From the NCBI RefSeq assembly GCF_937123735.1, contig NZ_CAKZKL010000024.1, positions 1-64,000 on the forward strand: 64,000 nt of DNA, given 5' to 3'. Under the pieces are notes generated by a model, which saw only the letters and a program-made list of their open reading frames with translations, was not told the origin of the DNA and did not search any database. A program made the position numbers and the translations under genes. The stretch is from an uncultured Lentibacter sp. (GTDB lineage: Bacteria > Pseudomonadota > Alphaproteobacteria > Rhodobacterales > Rhodobacteraceae). This document shows positions 8,075 through 16,923 of the stretch, piece by piece (position 1 is the stretch's first letter; every line of letters starts with the position of its first letter).

Positions 8075-8830
8075 ATGCTGGTGGTAATTTCTCCTGCGAA
8101 GAAACTCAACGAAGACGCCCGCGCAAAGCTGCCTGTCACAGAGCCGGTCTTTGCGCCCCGCGCTGAAGAGCTCGCACAGCAAGCCGCCCAGCTCACTGCC
8201 GCAGATCTTGCCAAGCTCATGCATCTGAGCGACAGCCTCGCTCAACTCAACCACACGCGCTTCCAGACTTGGGACACCCTACAGCCCGCACCCGCCGCAC
8301 TCATGTTCAATGGCGACACCTACGCAGGCCTCGAAGCCGCCAGCCTTGATGAGGACGAAATGCTCTGGGCCAGCGATCATCTGCGCATTCTGTCCGGCCT
8401 GTATGGTCTCTTGCGCCCGCTCGACCAGATCAAACCCTACCGCCTCGAAATGGGCACGCGTTTCGCGACCCCCAAGGGCAAGACCCTCTATAATTATTGG
8501 GGCAGCGCAATTGCCGAGCAGATCAATGCCGAGGCCGCCACCAGCGGCTCGGATATCCTTGTGAACTGCGCCAGCCAGGAATATTTCGGCGCGGTTGATC
8601 TGGCCGTGCTCAAACCCCGTGTGATCACGCCGGTGTTTTACGAGGACAAGCCGCAAGGCCCCAAGATCGTGAGCTTTTACGCCAAGAAGGCCCGTGGCGC
8701 CATGGCCCGCTACATCATCCAGAACCGTCTCAACGACGCTGAGGCCCTCACGGCGTTTGATACAGGCGGCTATCGCTACAACCCGGCGCTGTCACAGCCC
8801 GACAAACCGGCTTTCTTGCGCGCGGCCTAG
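8075..8830 (+). CDS. yaaA: YaaA/DUF328 peroxide stress resistance protein
   Basis: The 251-residue protein begins MLVVISPAKKLNE and contains the family's NYWG, LVNCASQEYF and KKARGAMARYII segments. In E. coli YaaA lowers free iron and limits Fenton damage during peroxide stress; a helix-hairpin-helix-like DNA-binding fold has been reported. Start and length agree with the family. It follows recQ by only 3 bp, which groups two DNA-damage or oxidative-stress functions in one operon. Confidence 0.93.
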   Translation: MLVVISPAKKLNEDARAKLPVTEPVFAPRAEELAQQAAQLTAADLAKLMHLSDSLAQLNHTRFQTWDTLQPAPAALMFNGDTYAGLEAASLDEDEMLWASDHLRILSGLYGLLRPLDQIKPYRLEMGTRFATPKGKTLYNYWGSAIAEQINAEAATSGSDILVNCASQEYFGAVDLAVLKPRVITPVFYEDKPQGPKIVSFYAKKARGAMARYIIQNRLNDAEALTAFDTGGYRYNPALSQPDKPAFLRAA

Positions 8831-8856
8831 CGCGGCCCAAAGAGCACCCAAGGCCG

Positions 8857-11049
8857 TCAGGCCGCCGCGTCATCCGAAATCACCTGCACCACATTTTCGG
8901 GCTGATGGCCGCCAATCGCGGCGTAAATTTCGGCTTTGCGCAACGGTTTGGTCAAATACTGGTCCATCCCCGCGGCCATGATCTCTTCCTTGTCTCCCTC
9001 CATGGCATGGGCTGTCAGCGCATAAATCGGCACATGCGCGCCCGTCTGGGCCTCCAGTGCGCGGATGGCGCGGGTGGCCTCCTTGCCGTCCATTTCGGGC
9101 ATGGAAATATCCATGAACACAAGGTCGGGCGCAAAGCTGCTGTATAGCTCAAGCGCCTCCCGGCCATTGCCGGCAAACGCCAGGTCGATATCCAGCGCCT
9201 TCACCATCTTGCGAAAGACCAGCTGGTTGGTCTTGTTGTCTTCGGCCGCCAGAACACGCATCTTGCGGGGTGGCTCCGGCAGGCCCGACTGCGGGTCCGT
9301 GTCCGGCTCTGGCGCGGGCGCGGTGCTGGTTGCGCTCTCCGCCTCCGGGCGCGGGCGCGCCAGCTTTTCCAACAAGGCATGGCGCGAAATTGGCTTCTGG
9401 AGCTGTTGCACATCCACCGTGCTCTCGGCCTGCGCCTGCCCGCCCAGATGGGGGCTCAGCAAGATCACCCGTCCCTGATAGTGCAATTCTTCCAACGCGC
9501 CCACCAGATCATGGCCCACAAAACCCTCATCCGCCATGATCAGCGTGACATCCGCCCCGAGCTGCTCGAGCGCCTCGGGCACCGTTGCGCACCGCACAAC
9601 CTCAAGCCCGAGCTTGCCCAACTGCTTTTCTGTCAGCCCTGCAATGGCCTCGCATGGCTCCAGCAACAGGGCTTTGCCGACCATGGCTTTCAGCGTGGCC
9701 GGGTTGATCGCATTCTGAGTTTCCAAGCAGACCTTAAACCCGAAACTGGAGCCAACCCCAACCTCTGACTCCACCCAGATATCCCCGCCCATCATCTTGA
9801 TCAGCCTCTGACTGATCGCAAGGCCAAGCCCTGTCCCCTCATAAGAGCGGCTCTGGGCATCATCCACCTGGTTGAACTCGCCAAACACATGCTCAAGCTT
9901 GTCCGGCGGAATCCCGATGCCGGTGTCTTCCACAGTCACATGCAGCTCTGTCTGACGGCTGTGCGGATCGTGGCTGCCCACAACCCGCACGAGAACATGC
10001 CCCTCACTGGTAAACTTGACCGCATTGCCAATCAGATTGGTCAGAACCTGCCGCAAGCGCCCGACATCTCCCAAAAACTCGGTTGGCAAAAACAGGTCAT
10101 AATCCACAATGATCTGCACATCCTTGCCGTCCAGCGCCGAATGCAGCAGCATGACCACCTCATGGATCGCGCCGTCAAAATCAAACGGTTTATGGTGCAG
10201 CACCATCTTCTCTGCATCCAGTTTGGAAAAATCGAGCACATCGTTGATGATCACAAGGAGCGCCTCGCCAGAATTCTTGATGGTCTTGGCAAAAAGCGCC
10301 TGCTCTTCGTCAAGCGCCGTGTCCATCAAAAGATCAGCCATCCCCACAACACCGTTCATCGGCGTGCGGATCTCATGGCTCATATTGGCCAGGAACGCCG
10401 ATTTGGCCCGCGCCGCACTTTCCGCATTGTCGCGGGCTTCCTTCAGGTCGCGTTGATACCGGACTGTCTCTGTTATGTTCAGCGCAAGGCTGACCACATC
10501 GCCACCATGGCCACGCTGGTCAATCAATTTTACATATTCGCCGTTCCAAAGCCGGATCGTCACCGGCTCGGGCGCAGCGCTTTGCCAGCGCTCCAGCATC
10601 ATGGCGCGCCAGGCTGCCGGCGCCTGCCCGTTGAGGTCAACAATACCCTCCTCGGTCATCAATTGCAGCAAGGTGATGTAACTCACCCCGGCAGTCACCT
10701 CTTCCAGCCCGTCAAAGGCCCAAAGATAGGCCTTGTTGGCAATGATCATCTGGCTGTCAGGGTTAAAAAAGGCAAAGCCGTCATTGATGGACTCAATGGA
10801 CAGCCACAGCCGGCGCTCGGCGATCTCGATTTTCTTATGGGCGATCGAGAGGTCAGATTTGACCCGTTGATTTTCATCACGGACAGTCTGAACCTCCGCG
10901 CGGGTCTCGACAATCTGCTCCGAGAGCTTCTTGGCATGTGCCCCAAGCTTCTGGTTCGCCGCAAAAAGCTCGGCCTGCTTTTGCTCAAGCAAACGCTCCG
11001 CAGCGAGCCGCGCCCGCCTTTCTTGGGTGAGCTTTTGTGCCAGGCTCAT
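8857..11049 (-). CDS. Hybrid histidine kinase: coiled coil, PAS, HisKA, HATPase, degenerate and intact receivers
   Basis: From the ATG at 11049 the protein has 730 residues and no membrane segment, so it is cytoplasmic. Order: coiled coil (about 1-80), PAS (81-195), HisKA with phosphoacceptor His225 in ANMSHEIRTPMNG, HATPase with N-box Asn342, DTGIGI (375-380) and GTGLGL (405-410). A receiver-like region (about 458-565) follows, with Asp507 and Lys552 but an abnormal acidic pocket, then a standard receiver (598-715) with acidic residues E603/D604, phosphoacceptor Asp647 and Lys701. Phosphate must pass to an unlinked Hpt protein, as none is in the window. The signal sensed is unknown. Confidence 0.9.
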   Translation of the reverse strand: MSLAQKLTQERRARLAAERLLEQKQAELFAANQKLGAHAKKLSEQIVETRAEVQTVRDENQRVKSDLSIAHKKIEIAERRLWLSIESINDGFAFFNPDSQMIIANKAYLWAFDGLEEVTAGVSYITLLQLMTEEGIVDLNGQAPAAWRAMMLERWQSAAPEPVTIRLWNGEYVKLIDQRGHGGDVVSLALNITETVRYQRDLKEARDNAESAARAKSAFLANMSHEIRTPMNGVVGMADLLMDTALDEEQALFAKTIKNSGEALLVIINDVLDFSKLDAEKMVLHHKPFDFDGAIHEVVMLLHSALDGKDVQIIVDYDLFLPTEFLGDVGRLRQVLTNLIGNAVKFTSEGHVLVRVVGSHDPHSRQTELHVTVEDTGIGIPPDKLEHVFGEFNQVDDAQSRSYEGTGLGLAISQRLIKMMGGDIWVESEVGVGSSFGFKVCLETQNAINPATLKAMVGKALLLEPCEAIAGLTEKQLGKLGLEVVRCATVPEALEQLGADVTLIMADEGFVGHDLVGALEELHYQGRVILLSPHLGGQAQAESTVDVQQLQKPISRHALLEKLARPRPEAESATSTAPAPEPDTDPQSGLPEPPRKMRVLAAEDNKTNQLVFRKMVKALDIDLAFAGNGREALELYSSFAPDLVFMDISMPEMDGKEATRAIRALEAQTGAHVPIYALTAHAMEGDKEEIMAAGMDQYLTKPLRKAEIYAAIGGHQPENVVQVISDDAAA

Positions 11050-11161
11050 GAAGTTCTCCACCCTGCCAACCGAGTCAAAGTTTCCTCTAGGTTGCACAAT
11101 CAGCGTGAAGATTAGTTTAACCGCGCCCAGACCATGGCTGCGCGCGGGGTGTTTTTGGGCC

Positions 11162-12337
11162 TCAGAGCGCTTCCAGGGCCAGCGCAATCCCCTGGCCACC
11201 ACCAATACACATGGTGATCAACGCGCGCCTGCCGCCAATGCGCTCGAGCTCATAAAGCGCCTTGAGCGTGATGATCGCGCCCGTCGCGCCCACAGGGTGG
11301 CCCAGCGCAATCGCGCCGCCGTTCGGGTTCACCTTGGCCGCGTCAAGCCCCAGGGCCTTGTTCACCGCAAGCGCCTGCGCCGCAAACGCCTCGTTGCTCT
11401 CGATCACGTCAAAATCCGCAAGTGAAAGCCCCGTGCGCGCCAAAAGGTTCTTCACCGCCGGCACAGGGCCGATCCCCATCACCTCGGGGCGCACACCCGC
11501 ATGGGCATAGCCGAGCACCCGCGCGCGTGGCTTCAGGCCCGCGGCCTCCGCCGCCTCGGCCCGCGCCAGCACCATCGCCGCTGCACCATCATTGATGCCA
11601 GAGGCATTGCCCGCCGTCACGGTGCCGTCTTTCTGGAAGACAGCGCGCAGGCCGGCGAGGGCTTCGGGGGTTGTGGCCTTGGGGTGTTCGTCCACTTCAA
11701 AGGGAACCATATCGCGCTTCACACGCACCTTAACAGGCACGATCTGGCTGGCAAAATATCCCGCCTCGATCGCCTTGGCGGCGCGGGTCTGGCTCTCCAT
11801 CGCGAAGGCATCCTGCGCCTCGCGGCTGATGTCGTGTTCGGCGGCCACATTTTCGGCTGTCACGCCCATATGCCCCGTGCCAAACGGGCAGTTGAGCGCG
11901 CCGAGCATCATATCAAGCGTCTTGATATCGCCCATCTTCTGGCCCCAGCGCTGCGCCGGAACGATATAGGGCGAGCGGCTCATACACTCGATCCCGCCCG
12001 CCACGGCAAAGTCAGCATCCTGAAGCATCAAAGATTGCACAGCAGAAACAATGGCCTGCGCGCCCGACCCGCAAAGGCGGTTCACGTTCATGGCAGGCGC
12101 AGTGTCCGGGATACCCGCGTCCATCGCAGCGATGCGGCTGACATACATGTCGCGGGGCTCGGTGTTGATGACATGGCCGTAAACCGCATGACCAATCTGA
12201 GCGCCCTCCACGCCAGAGCGCTCCAGAGCGGCCCTTGTCACCGTCGCGCCAAGCTCGGCCGGGGTCGTGCCCGCAAGGCTTCCGCCAAAGGTGCCAATGG
12301 CCGTGCGTGCGCCGTCCAGAATTACGATATCGCTCAT
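11162..12337 (-). CDS. bktB: Acetyl-CoA C-acyltransferase (beta-ketothiolase)
   Basis: A 391-residue thiolase that condenses or cleaves acyl-CoA and acetyl-CoA. The nucleophile Cys89 is in NRLCGSGAQAI, the His347 of GHPVGATG and Cys377 of CIGGGQG complete the active site. The start at 12337 (MSDIVILDGARTAIGTFGGSL) matches the family; the upstream open frame is non-coding. RTAIGTFGGSL resembles BktB-type broad-range thiolases more than PhaA, but the substrate range cannot be read from sequence alone and no phaB or fad genes adjoin it, so the symbol is tentative. Confidence 0.88.
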   Translation of the reverse strand: MSDIVILDGARTAIGTFGGSLAGTTPAELGATVTRAALERSGVEGAQIGHAVYGHVINTEPRDMYVSRIAAMDAGIPDTAPAMNVNRLCGSGAQAIVSAVQSLMLQDADFAVAGGIECMSRSPYIVPAQRWGQKMGDIKTLDMMLGALNCPFGTGHMGVTAENVAAEHDISREAQDAFAMESQTRAAKAIEAGYFASQIVPVKVRVKRDMVPFEVDEHPKATTPEALAGLRAVFQKDGTVTAGNASGINDGAAAMVLARAEAAEAAGLKPRARVLGYAHAGVRPEVMGIGPVPAVKNLLARTGLSLADFDVIESNEAFAAQALAVNKALGLDAAKVNPNGGAIALGHPVGATGAIITLKALYELERIGGRRALITMCIGGGQGIALALEAL

Positions 12338-12557
12338 GTTTGTCCCGCTTTCCTGTCTAAAAATTTGCGGCAGCATAGGCCAAAGCCCGCGCGAAAGAAA
12401 AGCGCAACACAGCGTCATTTGCCGGCTGACACCTGTGGGCGCGGCGGCGATTGCGGGAGTTACCCGGCGAGAGTGAGGCTTTCGGACGGTTGAAAACCGT
12501 CCACGCGCCGACCGCCCCCGTGGGCCGCGCGTTTCGCACCACCCGCGGTCGGCTTTC

Positions 12558-13286
12558 TCAACCCTTCGGCGTGAGCGGTTTGCGGCCGTCTTCTTCCAGC
12601 GTGAAGACATCTGTGCCCTCGATCACCACGGTGGTGAGCGCGCGCCCGAAGCCAGCGCCGCTGTCGATGTTGACACGATTGCCCTTGTGTTCAGCTGCCT
12701 CAACAGCCGTGTGGCCATGGATCACCAACTTCTCGAACGGCTCGTCATGGTTGAGAAAAGCGTCGCGGATCCAGATCAGGTCGTCCTCTGTCTGCCAAGC
12801 CAGTGGCAGGCGCGGCTGGAGACCTGCGTGGACAAAAAGGCAGGACTCACTCTCATGATAGAGCGGCAATCCGGCGAGAAACGCACGCTGCGCCTCGGGC
12901 ACGGCCTCCAGCGCGGCGGCGCGCAGCGCGGCTTCGGGCAGGCTTGTGTCCACGCCATAGGAGGCCAGCGTCTCCAGCCCGCCCAGCTGCGGGCTGAGCC
13001 ATGTATAAGAGGGGCGCATTTTCGGATGGGTGATCCCCCCCGTGCGCAGGAAGGTTTCAAACAGGCGGTCATGGTTGCCCATAAGCACCGTCCAATTGCG
13101 CCCCGCAGCGATACCCTCCATCAGCGTGTTGATCACACCACAACTGTCTGGCCCTCGGTCCACCAGATCGCCGATGACAACCACCTGCGCATCCGCGCCG
13201 CCATCCAGCGCAATCAGCGCGAGCGCATCCAGCAACAGCTCGTGCTGCCCGTGAACATCCCCAATGGCATACAGCGTTTGCGACAT
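12558..13286 (-). CDS. Metallophosphoesterase, PPP-type serine/threonine phosphatase-like
   Basis: The 242-residue protein carries the two-metal phosphoesterase motifs GDVHG (D10, H12), GDLVDRG (D40, R44) and GNHD (N71, H72), followed by histidines in HAGL and IHGHTAVE. This arrangement is that of bacterial PPP phosphatases and ApaH-like enzymes; 242 residues and the motif spacing fit the PrpA/serine-threonine phosphatase branch. Its substrate is not predictable. It is transcribed divergently from the SulP gene; downstream lies a GGACGGTT/AACCGTCC hairpin near 12483-12501 without a U tail. Confidence 0.85.
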   Translation of the reverse strand: MSQTLYAIGDVHGQHELLLDALALIALDGGADAQVVVIGDLVDRGPDSCGVINTLMEGIAAGRNWTVLMGNHDRLFETFLRTGGITHPKMRPSYTWLSPQLGGLETLASYGVDTSLPEAALRAAALEAVPEAQRAFLAGLPLYHESESCLFVHAGLQPRLPLAWQTEDDLIWIRDAFLNHDEPFEKLVIHGHTAVEAAEHKGNRVNIDSGAGFGRALTTVVIEGTDVFTLEEDGRKPLTPKG

Positions 13287-13345
13287 GCACTTTAGCTATG
13301 CCTGCGCGCCCGCAATAGCAACCACAGAGGCAGAATTGGCTTTAC

Positions 13346-13365
13346 ATATTCTACTTACGGAATAT
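13346..13365. promoter_or_regulatory. Putative SqrR/BigR-type operator before the SulP gene
   Basis: ATATTC at 13346-13351 and GAATAT at 13360-13365 form an inverted repeat; its core is ATTC-N8-GAAT (13348-13363), the shape reported for the persulfide-responsive ArsR-family repressors SqrR and BigR. It lies 25 bp before the SulP start codon and overlaps plausible promoter hexamers (TTTACA at 13341). No arsR gene is in the window, so the regulator would be encoded elsewhere. Confidence 0.45.
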
Positions 13366-13390
13366 ATGAGGTGTCAAAGAGGACGCGAAC

Positions 13391-15100
13391 ATGACCCCAC
13401 TGACCCGATATCTGCCCATTCTGACATGGGGCAAAACCTATCAGCGCGACACATTTGTGAGCGATGCGGTGGCGGCTGTGATTGTGACGATCATGCTCAT
13501 TCCGCAGTCTCTGGCCTATGCCTTGCTGGCGGGGCTGCCGCCGGAAATGGGGCTTTACGCCTCGATCCTGCCGCTGGTGGCCTATGCTGTCTTTGGCACG
13601 AGCCGCGCGCTGGCGGTGGGGCCTGTGGCTGTTGTCTCGCTGATGACGGCGGCGGCGATTGGCAATCTCGGCCTGACATCTGCGGCAGAGATTGCGCTGG
13701 CCGCAGGGACGCTGGCCTTTATCTCCGGCGCTTTGCTCACGGTGATGGGGGTGCTGAGGCTCGGCTTTCTGGCCAACTTCCTGAGCCATCCGGTGATCGC
13801 GGGGTTTATCACCGCCTCGGGCCTGCTGATCGCGACAAGCCAGCTCAAGCATATCCTCGGCATTGAGGCGCATGGGCATACGCTGCCGCAAATTCTCGGC
13901 GCGCTTGCCGCGCATCTGGGCGATGTGAGCCTCGCCACGCTGGTGATTGGTGTCGCGGCAACGGGGTTTCTCTTCTGGGTGCGCAAGGGGTTGAAGCCCC
14001 TGCTGCTGCGCCTCGGGTTTGGCGCGCGCGCGGCAGATATCATCGCCAAGGCGGGGCCTGTGGCGGCTGTGGCGGTGAGCACTCTGGCGGTCTGGGCGCT
14101 CGGGCTTCAGGACGCGGGCGTGAAGATCGTCGGCGCGGTTCCGCAAGGCATTCCGCCGCTGACGCTGCCCTCCTTCAGCCCTGCGCTGTGGAATGATCTG
14201 TTCCTCTCCGCCCTGCTCATTTCGGTGATCGGCTTTGTTGAATCTGTCTCCGTGGCCCAAACATTGGCTGCCAAGAAGCGCCAAAGGATTGACCCGGATC
14301 AGGAGCTGATCGGGCTGGGGACCTCCAACATCGCCGCCGCAGTCTCCGGCGGCTACCCTGTGACAGGGGGCTTCGCGCGCTCGGTGGTGAACTTTGATGC
14401 CGGGGCCGCGACACCCGCCGCCGGGGCCTTTACCGCCGTCGGCATTCTGCTCGCAGCCCTGCTGCTCACGCCACTGCTTTACTTTTTGCCCAACGCCACG
14501 CTGGCGGCGACGATCATTGTGGCAGTGCTGAGCCTTGTGGATTTGAGCATCCTCAAACGCACCTGGGGCTATTCCAAAGTGGATTTCGCCGCTGTCGCGG
14601 CGACCATCCTGCTCACGCTGGGCTTTGGGGTGGAAATTGGTGTGTCAGCGGGGGTGCTCATTTCGATTGCGCTGCATCTCTATGCCACATCGCGCCCACA
14701 TGTGGCCGAGGTGGGCCTTGTGCCCGCCACCCAGCATTTCCGCAACATCCACCGCCATAAGGTAGAGACCCTGCCCCATGCGGTGACGCTGCGGGTGGAT
14801 GAAAGCCTCTACTTTGCCAATGCGCGCTTTCTGGAGGACTACGTGAGCGCGCGGGTGGTGTGTGACGAACCTCTGAGCGATGTGGTGCTGATGTTTTCGG
14901 CGGTGAACGAGGTGGACCTTTCGGCGCTGGAGAGCCTTGAAGCGCTCAACCACAAGCTCAAGGACATGGGCATCCGCCTGCATCTGAGCGAGGTGAAGGG
15001 GCCGGTGATGGACCGGCTTGAGCGGAGCCATTTCTTGCAGGAGCTGACAGGAGAAGTCTATCTCTCACAATATGATGCCTGGGTTGCTTTGAAGAGATAA
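13391..15100 (+). CDS. SulP family anion transporter with STAS domain
   Basis: The 569-residue protein has an N-terminal transport core of about a dozen membrane segments containing the SulP signature IPQSLAYALLAGLPPEMGLYAS (roughly residues 38-58) and FGTSRALAVGPVAVVS, then a cytoplasmic STAS domain from about 450 to the end. SulP proteins move sulfate, bicarbonate or other anions; the substrate is not determined by sequence. The ATG follows AAAGAGGA. A palindrome resembling the operator of sulfide/persulfide-sensing repressors lies in its promoter, which favours a sulfur oxyanion substrate (inference). Confidence 0.92.
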   Translation: MTPLTRYLPILTWGKTYQRDTFVSDAVAAVIVTIMLIPQSLAYALLAGLPPEMGLYASILPLVAYAVFGTSRALAVGPVAVVSLMTAAAIGNLGLTSAAEIALAAGTLAFISGALLTVMGVLRLGFLANFLSHPVIAGFITASGLLIATSQLKHILGIEAHGHTLPQILGALAAHLGDVSLATLVIGVAATGFLFWVRKGLKPLLLRLGFGARAADIIAKAGPVAAVAVSTLAVWALGLQDAGVKIVGAVPQGIPPLTLPSFSPALWNDLFLSALLISVIGFVESVSVAQTLAAKKRQRIDPDQELIGLGTSNIAAAVSGGYPVTGGFARSVVNFDAGAATPAAGAFTAVGILLAALLLTPLLYFLPNATLAATIIVAVLSLVDLSILKRTWGYSKVDFAAVAATILLTLGFGVEIGVSAGVLISIALHLYATSRPHVAEVGLVPATQHFRNIHRHKVETLPHAVTLRVDESLYFANARFLEDYVSARVVCDEPLSDVVLMFSAVNEVDLSALESLEALNHKLKDMGIRLHLSEVKGPVMDRLERSHFLQELTGEVYLSQYDAWVALKR

Positions 15101-15216
15101 TCGAATTTTGCTGCGCAAAATCCGATCCGCTGGGGGACCAGTCCCCCAGACCGCAGGTAGAGCTGGGGGACGCTGTCCCCCAGACCCCCTGGGATATTTA
15201 TGGCAATAAGAAAGAC
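15101..15216 (+). repeat. Modular extragenic hairpin element, copy 1
   Basis: The unit starts with TCGAA, then a hairpin (ATTTTG / CAAAAT around CTGC) closed by TCCGA, then two G-rich hairpins (15131-15148 and 15163-15183), then CCCTGGGATATTTATGG and AATAAGAAAG. It lies in the convergent gap between sulP and serA. Copies at 19114 and 27066 share the order and orientation. Confidence 0.75.
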
Positions 15217-15220
15217 AGGG

Positions 15221-15249
15221 AAAAGGCCCGCGCTTGTGGCGGGCCTTTT
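15221..15249. terminator. Bidirectional intrinsic terminator between sulP and serA
   Basis: AAAAGGCCCGC at 15221-15231 pairs with GCGGGCCTTTT at 15239-15249. The U tracts on both sides allow termination of serA transcripts on the minus strand and of sulP transcripts on the plus strand. Confidence 0.75.
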
Positions 15250-15264
15250 AAGCGGTGTGATTGT

Positions 15265-16860
15265 TCAAGCGATGTCAAATTCCAGCGGTTTGACCTGCTG
15301 GAACATGCCTGTTGCCTTAAGCTTTGCGAGCACCGCTTCTTCGGGCTGCGCATCAAGATAAAGGAGCGCGATGGCTTCGCCGCCTGCGGCCGAGCGGCCC
15401 AAGGTGAAGTTGGCGATATTGACGCCGTTCTCGCCCATGGTCTGGCCCAATGTGCCGATGATCCCGGGCACGTCGGCGTTGGTGGTGTAGAGCATGTGGC
15501 GGCCCACTTCGGCGTCGATGTTGATGCCTTTGATCTGGATGAAGCGCGGCTTGCCATCAGAGAAGACCGTGCCGCCGATGGAGCGCTCGCGTTTGTCTGT
15601 TACCACGGTGACCTTGACATAGCCCTCAAAGACGCCGGATTTGTCCTGGCTTGTGGTGGAGATCTTCACGCCACGCTCTTTGGCAATCACAGGTGCGGAG
15701 ACCATGTTCACATCCGGGTTCACCGTTTTCATGATACCCGCCACGACCGCGCAGTTGAGCGCTTCGAGGTTCATGTCAGAAGCTGCGCCATCATAGAGGA
15801 TGTTGATGGCTTTGATCGGCTCGTCTGTGAGCTGGCCGATGAAGTTGCCCAGATGCCCGGCAAGTGAAATCCAAGGGCCCATGACCTTGGCTTCCTCGGC
15901 GGTGACGCTTGGCATGTTGAGCGCGTTTTCAACCGCGCCCGTGAGCAGGTAGTTTGACATCTGCTCGGCCACTTGCAGCGCGACGTTTTCCTGCGCTTCC
16001 GTGGTGGCGGCGCCAAGGTGCGGCGTGCAGACGACATTGGGCAGGCCGAAGAGCGGGTTTTCTGTGGCCGGTTCCTGTGAGAACACGTCAAAGGCTGCGC
16101 CTGCCACATGGCCAGACTTGAGCGCCTCGGCCAGCGCCTCCTCGTCCACCAATCCGCCGCGCGCGCAGTTGATGATGCGCACGCCCTTCTTGGTCTTGGC
16201 GAGGTTTTCGCGGCTGAGGATGTTCTTTGTTGCCTCTGTGAAGGGCACATGCAGGGTGATGAAATCGGCCCGCGCCAGAAGCGCGTCGAGCTCGACTTTC
16301 TCGACCTGCATTTTTGCCGCCTTTTCCTCGGAGAGGAAGGGGTCATAGGCCACAACTTTCATCTTGAGGCCGCGGGCGCGGTCGCACACGATCCCGCCAA
16401 TGTTGCCTGCGCCGATGACACCGAGGGTCTTGTTGGTGAGCTCGACGCCCATGAACTTCGATTTCTCCCACTTGCCCGCATGGGTGCTGGCAGAGGCTTC
16501 AGGGATCTGGCGCGCCACGGCGAACATCATCGCAATCGCGTGTTCGGCTGTGGTGATCATATTGCCGAAGGGCGTGTTCATCACGATCACGCCTTTCTTG
16601 GAGGCCGCGTCCTTGTCGATGTTGTCCGTGCCGATCCCTGCGCGGGCGATGACCTTGAGGTTGTGTGCATTGTCCAGAATGGTCGGGGTGACCTTGGTGG
16701 CCGAGCGGATGGCGAGGCCGTCATACTCACCAATCACGGCGGCAAGCGCCTCTTTGTCTTTGCCAAGCTCGGGGCGGAAATCCACCTCGATGCCACGGTC
16801 GCGGAAAATCTGGACAGCGGTTTCGCTGAGTTTGTCGGAAACGAGAACTTTGGGAGCCAT
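15265..16860 (-). CDS. serA: D-3-phosphoglycerate dehydrogenase
   Basis: SerA oxidises 3-phosphoglycerate to phosphohydroxypyruvate with NAD, the first step of serine synthesis. The 531-residue protein has the long (type I) architecture: substrate and Rossmann domains (VIGAGNIGGIVCDRA near residue 145; ARAGIGTDNID near 73; INCARGG near 230; TPHLGAAT near 280), an intervening ASB domain (about 320-450) and a C-terminal ACT domain (about 455-531) that usually confers feedback by serine. It lies 63 bp after serC on the same strand, an operon arrangement. Confidence 0.97.
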   Translation of the reverse strand: MAPKVLVSDKLSETAVQIFRDRGIEVDFRPELGKDKEALAAVIGEYDGLAIRSATKVTPTILDNAHNLKVIARAGIGTDNIDKDAASKKGVIVMNTPFGNMITTAEHAIAMMFAVARQIPEASASTHAGKWEKSKFMGVELTNKTLGVIGAGNIGGIVCDRARGLKMKVVAYDPFLSEEKAAKMQVEKVELDALLARADFITLHVPFTEATKNILSRENLAKTKKGVRIINCARGGLVDEEALAEALKSGHVAGAAFDVFSQEPATENPLFGLPNVVCTPHLGAATTEAQENVALQVAEQMSNYLLTGAVENALNMPSVTAEEAKVMGPWISLAGHLGNFIGQLTDEPIKAINILYDGAASDMNLEALNCAVVAGIMKTVNPDVNMVSAPVIAKERGVKISTTSQDKSGVFEGYVKVTVVTDKRERSIGGTVFSDGKPRFIQIKGINIDAEVGRHMLYTTNADVPGIIGTLGQTMGENGVNIANFTLGRSAAGGEAIALLYLDAQPEEAVLAKLKATGMFQQVKPLEFDIA

Positions 16861-16923
16861 GTTGAGCGTCCTTCAAATAGGGGAATGTCGGGGGAAGGTG
16901 CGCAAAGATTGCGCACCCTACGA

